A DNA stretch of 64,000 nucleotides, taken from the NCBI GenBank assembly GCA_046347015.1, contig JAXMHA010000004.1, positions 152,361-216,360 on the forward strand, read 5' to 3'. The notes beneath the pieces were generated by a model that was not told the DNA's origin, ran no database searches, and worked only from the letters and a program-made list of their open reading frames with translations. This stretch comes from Dokdonella_A sp046347015. Its GTDB lineage: Bacteria; Pseudomonadota; Gammaproteobacteria; Xanthomonadales; Rhodanobacteraceae. A program made the position numbers and the translations under genes. Each line of letters begins with the position of its first letter. Position 1 is the stretch's first letter. This document shows, piece after piece, positions 25,025 through 32,757 of this stretch.

Positions 25025-26790
25025 ACCTTTTCGCCGAGCTCAAGCGTCGCAACGTCATCCGTGCCGGCGTGCTCTACGCCGGCGCGGTGTGGGCGCTGGC
25101 GCAGGGCATCGCCCAGCTCGGTCCGTCCTTCGGCATGCCGGACTGGGGCGTGCGGGGGTTCGTGATTGCCGCAGTGATCGGGTTTCCGTTCTGGATCGCG
25201 TTCGCGTGGTTCTACGAGTTCACGCCGCAGGGGCTCAAGCGCGAAAGCGAGATTGCCCCCGGCGATTCGATCACGCGGTCGACCGGCCGCAAGCTCGACA
25301 AGTGGATCATCGCGGTGTTGGCCGTCGCCGTGGTGCTGCTGCTGACGGACCGTTTCATGGGGCGCAGGGAGGGAAGTGCGCCCCGGATCCCGGAGAAGTC
25401 AGTCGCCGTGCTGCCGTTCGTCGATGAAAGCGGCAAGGCGGACCAGCAGTTCTTCTCCGACGGCCTCTCCGAATCGCTGATCACCGCGCTGTCGCAATTC
25501 GAAGGCCTCAAGGTCATCAGCCGCAATTCGGCGTTCCAGTTCCGCGGCAGCCGTGAAACAAGCGCGAGGATCGGCCAGTTGCTCGGCGTCGCGCACCTGC
25601 TGGAAGGTTCGGTGCAGCGTGCGGGCGGTACCGTGCGCATCACCGCGACCCTGGTCAACGCCAACGATGGCAGCACCCTGTGGGCCGAGCAGTACGACAG
25701 GCCGTATGAGGACCTGTTCGCGCTGCAGGACACCATCACCCGGGCCGTGGCGGGGGCCCTCAAGGCCAGATTGCTGACAGCGCCCGGCGCCGTCGTGCAG
25801 AGCGATCGCCCGCCGAGCGGCAGCCTTGCGGCCTACACCGCCTACCAGCATGGCAAGGCCTACTACGCGCTCGGCACCGAAGCGAGCCTCCACCAGGCCA
25901 TCGACGCGTACGACGAAGCGATCAACCTCGATCCGAAGTACGCGGTCGCGTATGCACGCCTGTCGACGGCGTGGACCACCATGGCCGCTTTCTGGCTGGC
26001 CGGCCAGCCGGCGGCGGAAGCGTATGCCAGGGCACGTACGGCCGCCGACACCGCGCTCCGGCTCGATCCCGATTCCGCGTCGGCACACCAGGCGCGTGCA
26101 TTCGTGCTCCTCAATGCGGATCTCGACTGGACGGGCGCCGAGGCGGAATACCGGCGCGCGTGGCAGCTGTCGCCCGACGATCCCGCGGCGCAATTCACCT
26201 TCGCCAATGCATTGGCCACCCTGGGACAGGTGCAGCGAGCGGCAGACCTGACCCGCAAGGCACTGGCGGCCGATCCGCGCCATGCGGTCTGGTACTACTG
26301 GTTGAATGCGTATCTTGCCGCCCTGGGCCAGCCGAATGCGGCCAGGCAGGCGATTTCCACCGCGATCACCCTGCAGCCCGGAGCGGTCAGCTACCACCAG
26401 CAACTGGCGGTGGTCGAGGTCCTGCGCGGCGACGCCAATGCGGCGTTGGCTGCGGCCCGGCAGGAGCCGCCCGGCGTGTGGCGCGACGAGGCCGTGGCGC
26501 TGGCCTTGCAGATCGGGGCCGACCGTGCCGCCGCCGATGCCGCATTGGCGTCGCTCATCACCAAGCATGCGGACTCGACGGCGTACCAGATTGCCGAGGT
26601 GTACGCCTTGCGCCGCGACTCCGACAACATGTTCAAGTGGCTGGATCGCGCCTGGACCCAGCGCGATCCCGGCGTCAGCCTGCTCCTGTACGATCCGCTG
26701 ATCCTGCGCTACCGCGATGACCCGCGATTCGCCGCGTTCGCGCGGAAGGCTGCCTTGCCGGGCAGGACCGATGCCGTGGCGATGCAGTGA
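25021..26790 (+). CDS. Membrane-anchored TolB-like/TPR protein (paralog D)
   Basis: A 589-residue protein with the second N-terminal type: FAELKRRNVIRAGVLYAGAV, two helices, FTPQGLKRESEIAPG, then a third helix before residue 115. The TolB-N/FlgO-like domain begins SVAVLPFVDESGKADQQ and has FSDGLSESLITALSQ and HLLEGSVQRAGG. TPR-like repeats follow (LDPKYAVAYARLSTAW, LDPDSASAHQARAFVL, LSPDDPAAQFTFANAL). The C-terminus has NMFKWLDRAWTQRDPG and GRTDAVAM. From the TolB domain onward it closely matches paralog A. Starts in an ATGA overlap with DUF6090-like copy 5. Confidence 0.86.
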   Translation: MNLFAELKRRNVIRAGVLYAGAVWALAQGIAQLGPSFGMPDWGVRGFVIAAVIGFPFWIAFAWFYEFTPQGLKRESEIAPGDSITRSTGRKLDKWIIAVLAVAVVLLLTDRFMGRREGSAPRIPEKSVAVLPFVDESGKADQQFFSDGLSESLITALSQFEGLKVISRNSAFQFRGSRETSARIGQLLGVAHLLEGSVQRAGGTVRITATLVNANDGSTLWAEQYDRPYEDLFALQDTITRAVAGALKARLLTAPGAVVQSDRPPSGSLAAYTAYQHGKAYYALGTEASLHQAIDAYDEAINLDPKYAVAYARLSTAWTTMAAFWLAGQPAAEAYARARTAADTALRLDPDSASAHQARAFVLLNADLDWTGAEAEYRRAWQLSPDDPAAQFTFANALATLGQVQRAADLTRKALAADPRHAVWYYWLNAYLAALGQPNAARQAISTAITLQPGAVSYHQQLAVVEVLRGDANAALAAARQEPPGVWRDEAVALALQIGADRAAADAALASLITKHADSTAYQIAEVYALRRDSDNMFKWLDRAWTQRDPGVSLLLYDPLILRYRDDPRFAAFARKAALPGRTDAVAMQ

Positions 26791-26827
26791 ATGTTCAAGG
26801 GCATCAATTGCGACGCAGGTGATTGCC

Positions 26828-27190
26828 ATGGCCAAGCAAGATCGTGACAGCCCGGGACCCGGACCGCTCGACGCGATGGCCGCCGCGCCCGCGCAGCATG
26901 CGGTCGTGCTGGAAAACGACCGGGTGCGCGTGCTCGACACGCGCCTTGCCCCCGGCGACACCACGCCGTTGCACGAACACCACTGGCCCGCGGTGCCGCA
27001 TGTTCTCGGCTGGAGTGATTTCGTGCGCATTGACCGCGACGGCGAAATCCTGCTCGACAGCCGCGCCGTGGACATGCATCCGGAGGCCGGTGCGATCCTT
27101 TGGGGATCACCGTTGCCACCACATGCGGTGCGCAACGACGGTACGCGCGAGCTGCACATCATCGCCATCGAAATCAAGGCGTGGCAATGA
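26828..27190 (+). CDS. Small cupin-like protein
   Basis: A 120-residue protein with a single cupin-type beta-barrel pattern: LAPGDTTPLHEHHWPAVPHVL carries the metal-site histidines, then PLPPHAVRNDGTRELHIIAIE. No signal peptide is visible, so it is probably cytoplasmic, unlike its neighbours. The ATG at 26828 starts the homology, 37 bases after paralog D. Its stop overlaps the start of paralog E (ATGA). The ligand is unknown; related small cupins bind metals, sugars or organic acids. Confidence 0.72.
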   Translation: MAKQDRDSPGPGPLDAMAAAPAQHAVVLENDRVRVLDTRLAPGDTTPLHEHHWPAVPHVLGWSDFVRIDRDGEILLDSRAVDMHPEAGAILWGSPLPPHAVRNDGTRELHIIAIEIKAWQ

Positions 27191-28950
27191 GGTTTCTCGC
27201 CGAACTCCAGCGCCGCAACGTGTTGCGTGCGGCGGTGCTGTACGCGGGGGCGGTCTGGCTGCTGGCCCAGATCATCACCCAGCTCGGTCCGGTCTTCAGC
27301 GCGCCCGTGTGGATTGCCCGTGTGTTCCTGATCGCTGCAGCGATCGGCTTTCCGTTCTGGCTCGTGTTTGCCTGGGTTTACGAATGGACGCCGCAGGGCC
27401 TGAAGCGCGAAAGCGAGGTCGTGGCGGGTGCGTCGATCACGCGCTCGACCGGGCGCAAGCTCGATCGCGCGATCATCATCGTACTTGCGATTGCGGTGGT
27501 GCTGCTGCTGACCGATCGCTTCGTGGGGCATCGCCCCGACCGGAAACTCATCGACTCGAATTCGATCGCGGTACTGCCGCTCGCCAATGTCGGAGGTACC
27601 GCAGACGACCGGTATTTTTCCGACGGCTTGACCGAAAGCCTGATCACCAGCCTCTCGCAACTGGAAGGCGTGCGGGTCATCAGCAGCAATTCGTCGTTCC
27701 GCCTGCGAGACAGCAAGGCCAGCCCCACAGAGATCGGGGCACAGTTGGCCGTCGCGTTGCTGCTCGAAGGCAGCATGCGGCGGCTCGGTGGCGAAGTCAG
27801 CGTCAACCTGGAACTGGTCGACACGAACGATGGCACGACGCGCTGGTCGCAGCGCTACGTCCGGCCGTACAAGGATCTGTTCAAGCTGCAGGACGAGCTG
27901 TCATTGACCGTTGCGCGGGCTTGCCATGCGCGAGTGCTCGGTGGCGGAAACGCTTCGCGCGACCGTCCGCCCGGCGGTAGTCTGGAGGCTTACGATGCCT
28001 ACCTGCAGGCGGAGTTCGCCGAGTCGACTGGCGACGAAGGCGGCTACCGGAAGGCGATCGCATTGCTCGGCACGGCGATCCGGATCGACCCGAAGTATGC
28101 GCAAGCCCATGCGTCGCGGGCCATGGGGTGGCTCAACCTGGCGCGAAAGTTCCTGGCCGGCGATGAGGCACGCGCAGCCTACGCGAATGCGCAATTGGAT
28201 GCCACGACGGCCCTCTCGCTGGATTCGACGCTCGCGAACGCCCATGTCGCGCGCGGACTGCTCCTGAGTTCCGCCAACTTCGACTGGGAGGGCGCGGCCA
28301 GGGAATACCGCCGCGCCGCAGAACTGGCTCCCAACGATGGCGGCATCAAGGATTCGCTTGCCGGGATGGAGGCGACGCTCGGCAACGTGGTCAAGGCGGT
28401 GGCCTACATGCGCGAGGAGGTCCGTTCCGATCCCTTGTGCGCGCATTGCCGCAGCCAACTGGCGATGCTTCTGGCTGGACTCGGGGACCTTGAAGAGGCG
28501 CGGCAGACGATGCGGCAGGCCATCGACCTGGAGCCCGATCATGCGGACCGTCACACCTTCCTGGCCGTGATCGAAATCCTGCGCGGCGATGCGCCGGCCG
28601 CACTGGCCGCCGCGCGGCAGGAGGTCGCGGAAGGCGGCTGGCAGGACATCGCGCTCGCGCTGGCCTCGCAGGTCGGAGCCGACCGCGCGGCAGCCGATAC
28701 GGCGCTCGCCCACCTGATCGAGACCCAGCCGAAGGATGCGGCGTTCCAGATCGCGGAGGCCTACGCGCTGCGCCGCGATGCGGACAACACGTTCAAGTGG
28801 CTCGATCGCGCCTGGGACAATCGCGATCCCGGCATCGACGCGCTGCTCTACGATCCGTTCATCCTGCGCTTTCGCGCCGATCCGCGTTTCGTCGCGTTCG
28901 CGCAGAAGGTCGGCCTGCCGACTACCACCGACGCGGTGGCGATGCCATGA
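27187..28950 (+). CDS. Membrane-anchored TolB-like/TPR protein (paralog E)
   Basis: A 587-residue protein of the same type as D: FLAELQRRNVLRAAVLYAGAV, two helices, WTPQGLKRESEVVAG, STGRKLDRAI and a third helix. The TolB-like domain starts NSIAVLPLANVGGTADDRY and has FSDGLTESLITSLSQ and LLLEGSMRRLGG. TPR-like repeats include IDPKYAQAHASRAMGWL and LAPNDGGIKDSLAGME. The C-terminus ends GLPTTTDAVAMP, nearly identical to A. It is coupled to the cupin gene by an ATGA overlap; 88 bases separate it from DUF6090-like copy 6. Confidence 0.86.
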   Translation: MRFLAELQRRNVLRAAVLYAGAVWLLAQIITQLGPVFSAPVWIARVFLIAAAIGFPFWLVFAWVYEWTPQGLKRESEVVAGASITRSTGRKLDRAIIIVLAIAVVLLLTDRFVGHRPDRKLIDSNSIAVLPLANVGGTADDRYFSDGLTESLITSLSQLEGVRVISSNSSFRLRDSKASPTEIGAQLAVALLLEGSMRRLGGEVSVNLELVDTNDGTTRWSQRYVRPYKDLFKLQDELSLTVARACHARVLGGGNASRDRPPGGSLEAYDAYLQAEFAESTGDEGGYRKAIALLGTAIRIDPKYAQAHASRAMGWLNLARKFLAGDEARAAYANAQLDATTALSLDSTLANAHVARGLLLSSANFDWEGAAREYRRAAELAPNDGGIKDSLAGMEATLGNVVKAVAYMREEVRSDPLCAHCRSQLAMLLAGLGDLEEARQTMRQAIDLEPDHADRHTFLAVIEILRGDAPAALAAARQEVAEGGWQDIALALASQVGADRAAADTALAHLIETQPKDAAFQIAEAYALRRDADNTFKWLDRAWDNRDPGIDALLYDPFILRFRADPRFVAFAQKVGLPTTTDAVAMP

Positions 28951-29038
28951 TCAACCGTCGATCGCGGTTCTCGATCCCTGCACTCCGGACCTGCCAACGC
29001 AGGAAGCCGGGATGCAGCGACGGGTTGGAGACTTGGCC

Positions 29039-29821
29039 ATGATCTTCCGCCGCGTCGCCGCCAATTTCCGCCGCCAGGACTGGACGGCGGTAGCCATCGA
29101 ACTGTTCATCGTCATCCTCGGCGTGTTCATCGGCATCCAGGTCTCCAACTGGAACGAACAGCGCGAGACCAACCAGAGGGCCGCGGTGTTCACCGCACGG
29201 CTCAAGGCGGACCTGCGCGGGGAGGACTGGAGCTACCAGTTCCTGCTGGCCTACAACCGCGAAGTGCTGGCCAACTCGAATCGTGCCATCGACGCGCTCG
29301 AGGGAACCGCGCCATTGCCTGACGAGGCCCTGCTGGTCAGCGCCTACCGGGCCACCCAGTACAAGAATCGCAATAGTCGCGGTTCCACCTACGACGAACT
29401 GATTTCGACCGGCACCATCGGGCTGGTACACGATCCGGAATTGCGCGACATCGCGATTCGCCTGTACAACATTGCCACCTTCGACAACCTCGTACGCGAG
29501 GGCCTGCAATCGAAATATCGCGAAGCTTTTCGCATGCGCGTGGCGAACCGCGTGCAGCGCGTGCTGGCCGAGCGCTGCGGCGATCGCTATATCCGGCCCG
29601 GCGACTACGGAGCCATCCATGGCATCCTCGACTTCCCGTGTACGACCGGTCTGTCCACGCAGGACATCGCCGACGCAGTCAAGGCACTCCGCTCCGATCC
29701 CGGCATCGTGCCGTTCCTGCGCCTGCGCATCGCCGACCTCGAAACGCGACTCGTTGACCTGACCAGCAACAACCGCGACATCATGGAATACCTTCGCAAC
29801 ATCGGCAGGGAAAGGCCATGA
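29039..29821 (+). CDS. DUF6090-like single-pass membrane protein 6
   Basis: A 260-residue paralog, closest to copy 5: MIFRRVAANFRRQDWTAVA, helix ELFIVILGVFIGIQVSNW, NEQRETNQRAA, AYRATQ, STYDELISTGTIGLVHD, YREAFRMRV. The cysteine pair is ERCGD and FPCTTG. The ATG at 29039 begins the shared leader; the open frame upstream overlaps the end of paralog E and has no homology. It is the last intact gene of the operon. An ATGA at its stop opens a short frame that may be a gene remnant. Confidence 0.82.
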   Translation: MIFRRVAANFRRQDWTAVAIELFIVILGVFIGIQVSNWNEQRETNQRAAVFTARLKADLRGEDWSYQFLLAYNREVLANSNRAIDALEGTAPLPDEALLVSAYRATQYKNRNSRGSTYDELISTGTIGLVHDPELRDIAIRLYNIATFDNLVREGLQSKYREAFRMRVANRVQRVLAERCGDRYIRPGDYGAIHGILDFPCTTGLSTQDIADAVKALRSDPGIVPFLRLRIADLETRLVDLTSNNRDIMEYLRNIGRERP

Positions 29822-29967
29822 GCTTCCTGCCGAGCCGCAACGCCGCTCGACGCATCGCAGCGTTCGCGGGGGACGCCGGGCCGCGGCGAGGAGCAACGTC
29901 GACGCGATGCCGTGAATGGCAGGGCTCGTTCCGCCCACCCTCGGGCTTCGCGGCCACATCCATGTAG
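29818..29967 (+). pseudogene. 49-codon frame, possible 5' stub of a lost TolB/TPR gene
   Basis: An ATG overlapping the stop of DUF6090-like copy 6 (ATGA) opens a 49-codon frame starting MSFLPSRNAARR. The opening loosely recalls the MxFLAEL-RRN start of paralogs D and E, with a few codons missing, and nothing further downstream matches. It could be the stub of a deleted paralog or simply chance. No domain is recognisable. Confidence 0.3.
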
Positions 29968-30010
29968 CATGCGCAGTCGGCGGGCCGCTGCCCGCTCCGG
30001 ACCTCCCGCG

Positions 30011-31606
30011 ATGCCCAACTCGCTGAAAGCCGCGTTCACCGAGTTCCGCCGCCGGCGCGTGTTCCGCGTCGCGGCGGTCTACGTGGTCGCCGGGTGGGTC
30101 CTGATCCAGTTCGGCAGCGCGGTGTTCGAGCCACTCGGCTTGCCTTCGTGGTCGATGCGGTTGTTGCTGGTGTTGCTCGTACTCGGCTTCGCATTGGCGT
30201 GCGTGCTGGCCTGGGTCTACGACATCGGTGCGCACGGCATCGAGCGCACCGCGCCGTTGCCGGGGCTGCCGCCCGCCAGCGCGACGCCGGCACCCGCCCC
30301 TGGGGCGTCAGTCGCGATCCTGCCGTTCACGGATCTCAGCGAAGCGCGGGACCAGGCTTATTTCTGCGACGGGCTGGCCGAGGAGGTCCTCAACGTCCTG
30401 GCGTCGGTGCGTGACCTGCGCGTCGCCTCGCGGACGTCCTCCTTCCGGTTCCGGGATTCGACGGCCGACGCGCGCGAGATCGGCCGCGCATTGAACGTCG
30501 CCGCGATCATGGAAGGCAGCGTACGCAAGGCGGGGGACCGCGTGCGCGTCGCCGCGCAGTTGATCGATGCGGCCAGCGGCTACCATCTCTGGTCGGAAAC
30601 CTTCGATCGCCAGCTCGCGGACATCTTCGCGATCCAGGAAGAGATTGCGCGCAACGTGGCGCAGGCCCTGCGTGTCTCGTTGCAGGGTGCGGCGTCGCCG
30701 GGACTGGATTGCCGGTGCAACGCACCGAAAGACGTGCGCGCCTACGAGTTCTACCTGCGCGGGCGGCAAATCCAGTCGGTCAAGAGCAGCGACAACTGGA
30801 TCAAGGCCCCGGCGATGTTCCGCCGCGCGATCGCGTTGGATCCCGACTACGCGCAGGCGCACGCCGGACTCGCGGATTCGCTCGCGCAGCTCCTGATGTG
30901 GCGGATCATCGAGCCGGAAGGCGTGCTGCAGGAAGCCCTGGCTGCCGCGTCGCGCGCGCTCGAGCTGGCGCCAAACCTCGCGGAAGCGCACGTCGCGCGC
31001 GCCAACACGCTGTCGCTGGCGGGCGAAAATGCCGGAGCCGTCGCGGCGTTCACGCGGGCGACGGAATTGAACCCGGAACTCTACGAAGCGCACTACTACT
31101 TCGGCCGGCACCTGTATGCCCGCGGCCAGCACGCGCAGGCGATCGAGGAATTCGAGGCCGCGCATCGCGTGCGGCCCGACGAATTCCAGGCCCTGGTGCT
31201 CGCTGCCAACGCTGCCGACTCACTGGGGGACAAGGCGCAGGGCGATGCCCTGATCCGGCTCGCGCTGCCGTCGGCGCTGGCCGAAATCGCCGCCGATCCG
31301 GAGAATGGCCGCGCCTTGTACCTGGCCGCCGGGATGCAGATCCGCCTCGGCGACGCTGCGGCGGGCCGCGGCAACCTCGAGAACGCGTTGCGCCTGCAAC
31401 CCGACGATTTCGGCACGCTGTACAACGCTGCGTGCGCCTACGTGCAGCTCGGCGAAACCGACCGGGCACTCGACCTGCTCGAACGCTCGGTGGCCGCGGG
31501 TCACGGCTTTCGCGACTGGATCGAACACGATTCCGACCTCGAGCCGTTGCGGCAGCACCCGAGGTTCCGCGCAATCCTGGCGCGGCTCGACACTTCGCAG
31601 GGCTGA
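30011..31606 (+). CDS. Membrane-anchored TolB-like/TPR protein (paralog F)
   Basis: A 531-residue protein of a third N-terminal type: LKAAFTEFRRRRVFRVAAVY, two helices and a short linker YDIGAHGIERTAPLPG, with no third helix. The TolB-N/FlgO-like domain starts VAILPFTDLSEARDQ and has FCDGLAEEVLNVLASVRDLR and AIMEGSVRKAGD. TPR repeats follow (LDPDYAQAHAGLADSL, LAPNLAEAHVARANTL, LNPELYEAHYYFGRHLYARG). The sequence is less related to A-E than they are to each other. The ATG at 30011 begins the homology. It ends 5 bases before folP, so folP is probably co-transcribed with it. Confidence 0.85.
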   Translation: MPNSLKAAFTEFRRRRVFRVAAVYVVAGWVLIQFGSAVFEPLGLPSWSMRLLLVLLVLGFALACVLAWVYDIGAHGIERTAPLPGLPPASATPAPAPGASVAILPFTDLSEARDQAYFCDGLAEEVLNVLASVRDLRVASRTSSFRFRDSTADAREIGRALNVAAIMEGSVRKAGDRVRVAAQLIDAASGYHLWSETFDRQLADIFAIQEEIARNVAQALRVSLQGAASPGLDCRCNAPKDVRAYEFYLRGRQIQSVKSSDNWIKAPAMFRRAIALDPDYAQAHAGLADSLAQLLMWRIIEPEGVLQEALAAASRALELAPNLAEAHVARANTLSLAGENAGAVAAFTRATELNPELYEAHYYFGRHLYARGQHAQAIEEFEAAHRVRPDEFQALVLAANAADSLGDKAQGDALIRLALPSALAEIAADPENGRALYLAAGMQIRLGDAAAGRGNLENALRLQPDDFGTLYNAACAYVQLGETDRALDLLERSVAAGHGFRDWIEHDSDLEPLRQHPRFRAILARLDTSQG

Positions 31607-31611
31607 ATTCG

Positions 31612-32514
31612 ATGTTCGACGCGATCGCCACGCTCGACTGCAATGGCCGCGCATTGAAGCTGGACCAGCCGCGCATCTGCGCAATCCTCAATCTCACCGA
31701 CGACTCGTTTTCCGGCGACGGACTGCGCGGCGACGTGGATGCGGCGGTCACGCAGGGCCTGGCGATGGTGGAGCAGGGCGCGGACATGCTGGATATCGGC
31801 GCGGAATCGACGCGCCCCGGCGCGCAGCCCGTCGGGGTGGACGACCAGATTGCGCGCGTGGTACCGGTGATCGAGACTTTGGTGAAGCGTGTCGAGGTGC
31901 CGGTTTCGATCGATACGTCGAGTCCGGACGTCATGCGTGCGGCGGTGGCCGCGGGCGCCGGGTTCATCAACGACGTGTACGCATTGCGGCGTGAAGGCGC
32001 CCTCGACACCGCGGCGGAACTCAAGGTACCGGTGTGCCTGATGCACATGCAGGGCGAACCCGGCACCATGCAGGACGACCCACGCTACGACGATGTGGTC
32101 GGCGAAGTGCACCGCTTCCTCGCCGAGCGCATTTTCGCGAGCGAAATGGCGGGCATCGACAAGCGCCGCATCCTGGTCGATCCCGGCTTCGGATTCGGCA
32201 AGACGCTGGAGCACAACCTCGCGTTGCTGCGAGCGATCCCCCGCTTCCGTGATCTTGCCGCCGGGGTGCTCGTCGGCGCCTCGCGCAAGGCGATGATCGG
32301 CAAGATCACTGCCCGCGAGGGCGGGGCCGCACGCGCCGCGGGTTCCGCCGCCGCCGCGCTGATTGCCGTACAGCGCGGCGCCATGGTCGTGCGCGTCCAT
32401 GACGTCGCCGCGACGCGCGACGCGCTGGCCGTGTGGCAGGCAGTACACGCCGGTGACGCGCCCGAGAAGAAGGCCGAGAAACCATTCGGCTCGCAGCGCT
32501 TCGGCGACGATTGA
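31612..32514 (+). CDS. folP: Dihydropteroate synthase FolP
   Basis: Condenses p-aminobenzoate with hydroxymethyl-dihydropterin pyrophosphate in folate synthesis; the target of sulfonamides. The 300 residues include the diagnostic ICAILNLTDDSFSGDG, DMLDIGAESTRPGA, VSIDTSSPDVMRAA, AGFINDVYAL, LMHMQGEPGTMQ, VDPGFGFGKTLEHN and GASRKAMIG. NLTDDSF replaces the commoner NVTPDSF. The ATG at 31612 follows paralog F by 5 bases. glmM, its usual downstream neighbour, is not here; guaB follows instead. The C-terminus is a short charged tail. Confidence 0.94.
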   Translation: MFDAIATLDCNGRALKLDQPRICAILNLTDDSFSGDGLRGDVDAAVTQGLAMVEQGADMLDIGAESTRPGAQPVGVDDQIARVVPVIETLVKRVEVPVSIDTSSPDVMRAAVAAGAGFINDVYALRREGALDTAAELKVPVCLMHMQGEPGTMQDDPRYDDVVGEVHRFLAERIFASEMAGIDKRRILVDPGFGFGKTLEHNLALLRAIPRFRDLAAGVLVGASRKAMIGKITAREGGAARAAGSAAAALIAVQRGAMVVRVHDVAATRDALAVWQAVHAGDAPEKKAEKPFGSQRFGDD

Positions 32515-32536
32515 CCAGGGTGCTGACGGTCGTCAC

Positions 32537-32580
32537 TCCCGCGCCAGCGGGAATCGGGTGTCTTCCTGGCCAGGTCCTGG
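32537..32580. repeat. Two adjacent hairpins after folP (REP-like or terminator)
   Basis: A 6-bp stem TCCCGC/GCGGGA with loop GCCA lies at 32537-32552. About ten bases on comes a second, GGCCAG/CTGGCC with a 3-base loop, flanked by TTCC and GGAA. Such paired GC hairpins after a gene are typical of REP/BIME elements, and CTCCCGC-N-GCGGGAATC resembles interspersed repeats seen in Xanthomonadales. They may also terminate the folP transcript. No second copy was noticed in this window. Confidence 0.4.
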
Positions 32581-32699
32581 CCGGAAAGGGCATCGGGTTT
32601 CGCAAGTCGCCGCTCGGTTCCGGGGCGATGAGCAGGAACCAACCGTTCGCCTCCGGATATCGCGACGGTCCCGGATCGCCGACGCCACCGTGGCGACGC

Positions 32700-32728
32700 T
32701 TCCGGTGTCGCCCCCCATGCCGTAGAAT
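32700..32728 (+). promoter_or_regulatory. Candidate promoter of guaB
   Basis: TTCCGG at 32700-32705 and TAGAAT at 32723-32728 are separated by 17 bases and end 30 bases before the guaB ATG. The -10 is good and the -35 weak. Assigned by eye. Confidence 0.4.
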
Positions 32729-32757
32729 CGCGCATTGCCCCGACGCGTTCGCCCTGG

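Noticed and set aside
25399..27660. A 753-codon reverse-strand frame opposite paralog D, the cupin gene and part of paralog E
   Set aside because: It crosses several forward genes with recognisable domains and reads as low-complexity arginine-rich sequence; typical antisense shadow.
14212..31606. The TolB/TPR proteins as CadC-like transcription regulators or adenylate cyclases
   Set aside because: Proteins with this TPR half often carry an N-terminal winged helix or cyclase domain. Here all N-termini are short basic segments followed by membrane helices, with no such domain.
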